From contig JALRMH010000042.1 in the NCBI GenBank assembly GCA_026119935.1, positions 248,001 to 312,000 on the forward strand: a stretch of DNA of 64,000 nucleotides, read 5' to 3'. Of the stretch, positions 58,607-64,000 are shown in pieces. Below the pieces are notes generated by a model. The model was not told the DNA's origin. It was given only the letters and a program-made list of their open reading frames with translations, and made no database searches. Source of the stretch: Endothia cerciana (Eukaryota; Ascomycota; Sordariomycetes; Diaporthales; Cryphonectriaceae). The stretch's first letter is position 1, and each line of letters opens with the position of its first letter. The position numbers and the translations under genes are program-made.

Positions 58607-59218
58607 GGTCCTCGCTCCAGGAGGCAGGACGGAGTCTGTGCGTAGGCACTCTCTTTGTGCTGGCTGCTGTGCGGCCCCAAACGTGGTCGCTCCGGGCCTA
58701 GGAGGGAGGGGTCGAGGCTGAGTTTTGATGCCACGGGGACTTGCAGCAAAAGCAGGCCGCAGACCCCGTCCGTCTCAGTCCGTGGCCCTGGGAAGGGTCA
58801 CAGTAGCTGATATGACTGCGGCATACTGTCTCCGGCGGGATGGAGCGAGCAGGTGGCTAGACGCGAGAATACGGGAGCATCGTGGCCGTGATGAGGCTGA
58901 CTGACTGTACGGACGCGTTGATGGAGGGGCCAACTACCACATTACTGCTGTGTGTGTACATAGCATGTACGGACGTACTAGTAGCATGGTATGACGTGGT
59001 GCTCCAGACCCACCCGCAGGGGTTAACTCCCAGTCCTCCAATCCGAACATCGGAGTTGTTCCGCCTCTACTATGTACCTCTGTACAAGTGGCATCCCGTC
59101 TGAGTACTGCTTGCTGTACGAGGCTGGGACCTGCTCAGCATGTGAATCGTCCTGCCTGGCAATCCATAATCACCTACCGCACCGCACTATTTTCTTCTTT
59201 CTCTTACTTACTCTTGGG
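58607..59218. other. Intergenic: lipase promoter and exchanger 3' flank
   Basis: 612 nt between two minus-strand genes; nothing recognised beyond presumed promoter and 3' UTR. Confidence 0.55.
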
Positions 59219-60418
59219 TCAGTCAGCATCCTGATGTCGACCGTGCACGAGCTCGATGCCCAGGAAGACCAGGTAGCCGGCAGACAACAACACACCCGTC
59301 CATCGCCTGCCGCCAGACAGGACGACCAGCAGCAGTGAACCCGCCGATGCCCACATCACCAGGGCCTCTATCAGGCTCACCTGCCCTCCCACGTCACCGC
59401 CGGCCCAGATGAACAGGATACCCCCTCCGCACAGCGTCAAGAAGATGTTGGATCCCACCGTGTTCGCCACCAATATTCCTGGCTGATGTCTCATCCCCGA
59501 TTTCAGGGCGACTATCTTGTCGGGAATGGTTGTGGCCAGCGACACGACCGTAGCGCCTGTCACAGAGCCGGAGAGCCCAAGGCGATCCCCGATGGATCTG
59601 GCCGACCTCGCAATCACATATCCCGAGATCAACATCAACACCAGTCCGAGTATGACCTCCAGTACGTACTTCCGCAGTGGTCTAGGCCGGCCCCTGCTCA
59701 TTCTAAGCCTCCCCATGCGCCTCGAATTTTCCATGTATGGCCCCCCTCTCATCAACGATCTGGAAGAAGAAGAACCTGATTCGTTCGCCTCGGTCTCGTT
59801 GTCCATCTCGCCCTCTCCGTCCTGACCTGTCTTGGACTCGCTTTCCCACCCCGAACCCGAGTCAGGAATCGAGTCCCAACCCGAGTCTGATACCGAATCC
59901 GAGTCTGAGTCTGAGTCTGAGTCGTCCTCTGGAGCGATGAGTGCTCCTTTATATATGAGCCACGTTACCGACGCCAGATATATGGCGAACGCCACCATCA
60001 ACACAACGCCTCCAAGCCATTTCAGCCTTGATGGTATGGTATAGAACATGAGCAGAAACGCCGATGTCAGCCCCAGCGAGACGGCCGTGTAGATCTTGGA
60101 GCTCCGATCAAATTTCATGTCTGCTCCTGCGAAGAGCAAACCAAGCGAAAACGAGCCTAGGATGTTGGCGATGTTACTGCCCACCAGGTTTCCCAACGCC
60201 AGAGGACTCTGATGTTGACTGAGGGCGATCAGGATCACGACCAGCTCTTCCCATTCAGCGCCGCAGGTCAGCAGCCCGATCAGGGTCGGCGACACACCCA
60301 GCCTCTTGGCGACAACGGCACTGCTGTCGATAAACTTGTCTGCTCCCCGTTCCAGGATCAAGAGACCGCATATGAAGGCTGCGATGCTGAAAACGAGACT
60401 GTCGTCGATTTCCGCCAT
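59219..60418 (-). CDS. Sodium/calcium exchanger family membrane protein
   Basis: Single exon, 399 codons from ATG 60418 (MAEIDDSLVF). Two copies of the Na_Ca_ex fold, each about five hydrophobic helices, flank a hydrophilic loop. Repeat 1 has GLLTCGAEWEELVVILIALS and LALGNLVGSNIANILGSFSL (residues about 48-90). Repeat 2 has VVSLATTIPDKIVALKSGMR and GILVANTVGSNIFLTLCGGG. The GN(L/T)VGSNI elements are canonical, but the preceding acidic motif, usually G-T/S-S-x-P-E, reads GAEWEE in repeat 1 and TTIPDK in repeat 2. The loop is a run of Asp-Ser and Glu-Ser units (DDSDSDSDSDSVSDSG...), acidic and possibly cation-binding. Members exchange Ca2+ for Na+, K+ or H+; the ion and membrane are unknown. 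It is divergent from the Nramp gene. Confidence 0.88.
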   Translation of the reverse strand: MAEIDDSLVFSIAAFICGLLILERGADKFIDSSAVVAKRLGVSPTLIGLLTCGAEWEELVVILIALSQHQSPLALGNLVGSNIANILGSFSLGLLFAGADMKFDRSSKIYTAVSLGLTSAFLLMFYTIPSRLKWLGGVVLMVAFAIYLASVTWLIYKGALIAPEDDSDSDSDSDSVSDSGWDSIPDSGSGWESESKTGQDGEGEMDNETEANESGSSSSRSLMRGGPYMENSRRMGRLRMSRGRPRPLRKYVLEVILGLVLMLISGYVIARSARSIGDRLGLSGSVTGATVVSLATTIPDKIVALKSGMRHQPGILVANTVGSNIFLTLCGGGILFIWAGGDVGGQVSLIEALVMWASAGSLLLVVLSGGRRWTGVLLSAGYLVFLGIELVHGRHQDAD

Positions 60419-61557
60419 CGTTGTCGGCTGACTATTTGTTACTGGGCTCCTCTGCGCCAGGCCGATCTTTGAAGATGCCGACACCGGGCGATGATGCGGA
60501 TCCTCTCAGCAGCTTCCGATCGGTGTGAGTCGAGTCGTCCTAAGAGGCTCTGCTTACCCGGCGGCGGCCGAGAATATGACTCGCAGCCTCACGGAATCCA
60601 GATCAAGACGATGTGCGCTGAAGTAGTCGTTAATGCAGTTGAAGCAAGCCGCACGCAGTCATGTGCTTCGCAATTGTTGTGGTTGCACGGTCGATGAAAA
60701 ATCACTCAACAAGTCAGGGCCCGGCGAAGTCGGCGGTGTTTAGTATGTGCATGCCCGGATGTTTCTACTAGATCTTACAGACATCTTTCGCCTTTACGGG
60801 GTATTCTTGCGGGCATTGTCGTTCTCCATCTGTCATGATGGCGCGGGGATGTTGGCCGGCTGCTCATGCAGGTCGATACCACTATTGTCATGCTGCATGG
60901 TGACACGAGTATTCTGCCGGGGCAGGTGGGAGCTGATCTAGCCACCCTTTTCCTTCGAGACCTTGCGGCTGCATATCTACCAACTCTGCCATATCTGGAT
61001 CGGTTTGCTGTCCTTGTCTTCTTCAGCACTTGCTATTGACGAATCCCCCCTCCCCCCAAACCCCCAGAAACATCACCTCCACTAACCTCTAACGGAGGCC
61101 AGGAAGGGGAAATGGCCCCAATATTCCCCCTCGTTATCATACCTTCCTGTGGTCTCCGAAGCACTACAGCTATCAAGTGATTGCTCGTCATAAGTCTCAA
61201 CATGCCAATGCGATCGTTTTCAGGCGAGTTGCGCGTCTCTGCGCCAGCTTAGCGGGCTGGGCTAGATTGTCTTAATTCGGAATGGTGATTCCTTCCCCTG
61301 TACTCCGCGCCCGCCGCTGCCCACCGTTGCTCACGACCTGCATCGTGCGCCTCGGGGTGATAGGTCGGCTCTCTGCAGAGCTCATGCGAGGTGCGAGAGG
61401 GGCAGAGTGGCAGCGTGCTTTGGACCTCGCCCCCTCTCATAAAGGGATGGTAGCCTACAGAAGGCGCAGGACTCTCTGTCCTCATCACGGCCACCTTAAG
61501 ATAGCTGTTGGCTGTAAGAAGGGCCAGTCCTAGTAGTCTCGACACCCTTCTAGAATC
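60419..61557. promoter_or_regulatory. Shared divergent promoter region of two cation transporters
   Basis: 1.1 kb separating the start codons of the exchanger (-) and the Nramp transporter (+). No coding sequence was seen. A bidirectional control region is inferred from the layout; no specific binding site is claimed. Confidence 0.5.
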
Positions 61558-63514
61558 ATGACGGACGTCGTTCTCAGTCGCGATGCTAAAGAACATGGCG
61601 AGACAGACAAACAGATAGGCACCGCAGCCGGGGCTTCCTGCTCGCCCATTGCGGACACCGACCTGGAGCACCGGTGGAAACAGCTGGGGTCCCGGATGAG
61701 CTCTTCTGCTCCCGCGTCGGGCAGTCCTCATCAGTCTACCTCCTCTTACCAGGATGGATCCTCAATATTGGCGCGAACTCGAAAATTTTGCGCTTTCCTC
61801 GGCCCAGGTGCCATCATCTCTGTCGCATACATAGATCCAGACAACTACCAGACGGGAATTTCGTCTGGCGCTTCCTTCCAGTATAAATTGCTGTTCATGG
61901 TTCTCGTCTCGAACCTGGTTGCTATTTATCTCCAGGTACGCCCTGGCTCGCAGCCCGCCTACTAGGGGCAAGATTGGCGACTGATAAATGGGATCGCAGG
62001 CTCTCTGTGTCAAGCTGGGGACAGTCACAGGCTTGGACCTCGCCCAATTGAACCATCATCACCTACCTCGGTGGCTCGACCTGTTTATATACGCGATCGC
62101 AGAGGCCTGTATCGTCTGTACCGACCTGGGTCAAGTCATAGGTACTGCGATCTCTCTGAACATCTTGATCCCGAGGCTGCCACTCTCGGCCGCTTGTTGC
62201 ATCTCGGTGGTCGAAACACTCCTTATCCTCCTCTTCTATAAGCACAATGGGGAACTGAGACGAATCCGGCTCTTTGAGGCCTTCATTGCAATCCTGGTTG
62301 TCGCAGTGTTCGTCACCGTCTGCCTCCTCTTGGCCAGAACCTCGGCTCATGCGGGTCCTGTGTTCAAGGGCTTCCTGCCCTCACGCGATATCTTTGTCGG
62401 CGAAGGGCTATATGAGTCTTGTGCACTGCTGGGTGGCAGTACGTGCGGTGCCCTATGTCGTCGTCCTCTCAGACCCCGTGCCGTCTTGCGACTGACAATA
62501 TGTCCTTGCCAGCTCTGATGCCCCATACCATCTATCTCGGGACAGCACTCTCGCGGTCCCGGCTGTACAGTTTCGATGAGAAGCACAATCTCGTCAGCCC
62601 GAGCGCAGGCTCGGAAAGCCTGTATCGACCGTCGCTGCGGGCAATCCGGTCTTGTCTATCGTGCTCTGTTGCGGAACTCTGCATCACCCTGGGGACGGTA
62701 GCAGTGTTTACTAATTCTGCCCTGATCATCATCTCCGGGGCAGCGTTTTACGGCCCAGGAAGTGACAACCTTTCCGATGATATCTACTCGTTGCATGACC
62801 TCTTCTCATCCGTGATCGCCCCGGTGGCTGGTACGCTCTTCGCGGTATCTCTCTGTAGGCATCCCAGAAGGAACTGGCCCCTGGACCGTTTTGTTTTCCT
62901 CCCCTTGTACAGAATGCTGGCGCCTGAAACCTCTTGCGCCCCTCCCCCCCCCCCCAACCTCCCCTTCGGACTGCCGCCCAAGGGCCGCCGAAGACATCGT
63001 GCTAATGTGATGACCGGCAGTGTTCTCGGGGGTAAGCGCGGGAATTGTGGCGACAATGGCGGGACAGGTGGTGATGGAGGGTGCACTTCAGATCCGAGTG
63101 TCGCCTTTCGTCAGGAGGCTAGCGACGCGGTGCGTGGCAATCAGTGAGTTAAGCTTATACCCCCCCCCTCCACACGCATGTAATACCCGACGGTCGTGGT
63201 AGACCTCATGCTAAGGGTTATGTCCAGTCCCGGCCCTGATCGTGGCTGTCTCTGTGGGTCAGGAGGGGCTGTCACAGGCCCTGGTGGCCTGCAACTACAT
63301 CCTGGCGATCGGGTTAATCTTCGTGACGTTCCCTCTGGTCTATTACACTAGCACGTCCAAGTATATGAGAGTGCCCAGCGATGACGGGACCAGCGTGGTA
63401 AACATGCGGAACAACGTGGCGACGGCTGCTGTGGCATACCTGATCTGGGTAGTCGTCGTCTTCATGGACCTAGCTACGGTTGTCCTGATCGGCATGGGGG
63501 TTGAGGGCGACTGA
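61558..63514 (+). CDS. Nramp-family divalent metal transporter
   Basis: Five exons, 61558-61935, 62000-62438, 62513-62854, 63021-63143, 63228-63514, joining to 522 codons. Proton-coupled Mn2+/Fe2+-type transporter with about 11 membrane helices. Helix 1 reads FLGPGAIISVAYIDPDNYQT; the family motif is DPGN, so the metal-ligand Asp (93) and Asn (96) are kept but Gly is Asp (95). Helix 6 reads GGTLMPHTIYLG: the ligand Met (275) and the His are kept, while the usual Ala is Gly and MPHN is MPHT. The transport motif region is LFSGVSAGIVATMAGQVVMEG, restored by splicing at 62855-63020. That 166-nt intron includes a C12 run. A 75-residue hydrophilic N-tail precedes helix 1. Yeast Smf proteins are the closest well-known relatives; the metal is not known. 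Confidence 0.92.
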
Positions 63515-64000
63515 GGGTAGCCTAGTAGCCATGTCTGGCAAAACGGCCTCAGGATGCGTCCGTATGGAAGTGAGGGGGGTAGGGTTGTCCAAAAGCATCC
63601 GACGTGGCATGCTCATGCCCATACAGCAGGAAGCGGTGCGGTTCACAAAGGGCGCTCGACGGCCGTATATATAGAGAGAGGATCGGGCTCGTAGTCTCGG
63701 TCCGACGCGCGCCACTTGAGAGCCTGTCTGGGCTCATAGTCAAAGGTGGGTTGCACTATATACACAAGTTACCTATAGGATATGCAGTGGAGACTCTGTC
63801 GTGTTTCTCCCATGGTGCACCTGGCACATACAGTTACTATGGGGCTGTAGTCCAGGGCCCTGACGGGGTACAGGGGAGGCCCAGCTAGGGGTGGGGTGCA
63901 GCGGCCCGGGCGTGCACGGCGGGGCATCTGAGTGCTGGGCTCAGGGCAGTGTTCAGGGTCTGGGGCGCCCCTGGCAGGTCGCCCGCGGTTTGACAGACGG
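63515..64000. other. Nramp gene 3' flank to window end
   Basis: 486 nt after the Nramp stop codon. The open frame at 63604-63888 on the + strand shows no protein character; nothing else was recognised. Confidence 0.5.

Overview
The window is nuclear DNA from a filamentous ascomycete (Pezizomycotina, most likely a Sordariomycete). The evidence is GC-rich coding sequence, short introns of about 45-190 nt with GTRNGT donors and CTRAC/GCTGAC branch sites just before YAG, widely spaced single-gene transcription units on both strands, and eukaryotic proteins such as TFIIH Tfb1, Cia1, Ulp1, RGS and MHYT proteins. Intron boundaries given here were worked out by hand from splice signals and protein continuity. 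All spliced genes add up to whole numbers of codons.

Left half (1-31 kb) is mostly housekeeping and rich in mitochondrial functions: the 3' part of glycogen branching enzyme (+), ATP synthase beta subunit (+, 7 exons), a long mitochondrial-type AAA ATPase (-), TFIIH subunit Tfb1 (-), 2-oxoglutarate dehydrogenase E1 (+), cytosolic Fe-S assembly factor Cia1 (-), a 1000-residue seven-helix MHYT protein (+), FAD glycerol-3-phosphate dehydrogenase (+) and an RGS-domain protein (-). The RGS reading frame is followed, in the same frame after a single TGA, by about 300 more open codons.

Right half (31-64 kb) is gene-poor and full of simple repeats. A 10 kb gap (30.9-40.9 kb) holds no intact gene, but the minus strand around 37.7-39.3 kb carries a decayed gene with an in-frame stop and frameshifts. 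Beyond it lie a Ulp1-type SUMO protease (-), a phenol 2-monooxygenase-like flavoprotein (-), a conserved-looking protein of unknown function (+), a DDHD-domain phospholipase (-), and a divergent pair of cation transporters: a Na+/Ca2+-exchanger-family protein (-) and an Nramp metal transporter (+). Both transporters carry non-canonical residues in their ion-binding motifs.

No rRNA, tRNA, CRISPR array or intact transposon was recognised. The best candidates for something new are the RGS/TGA/ORF arrangement, the decayed gene, the MHYT protein and the atypical transporter pair.
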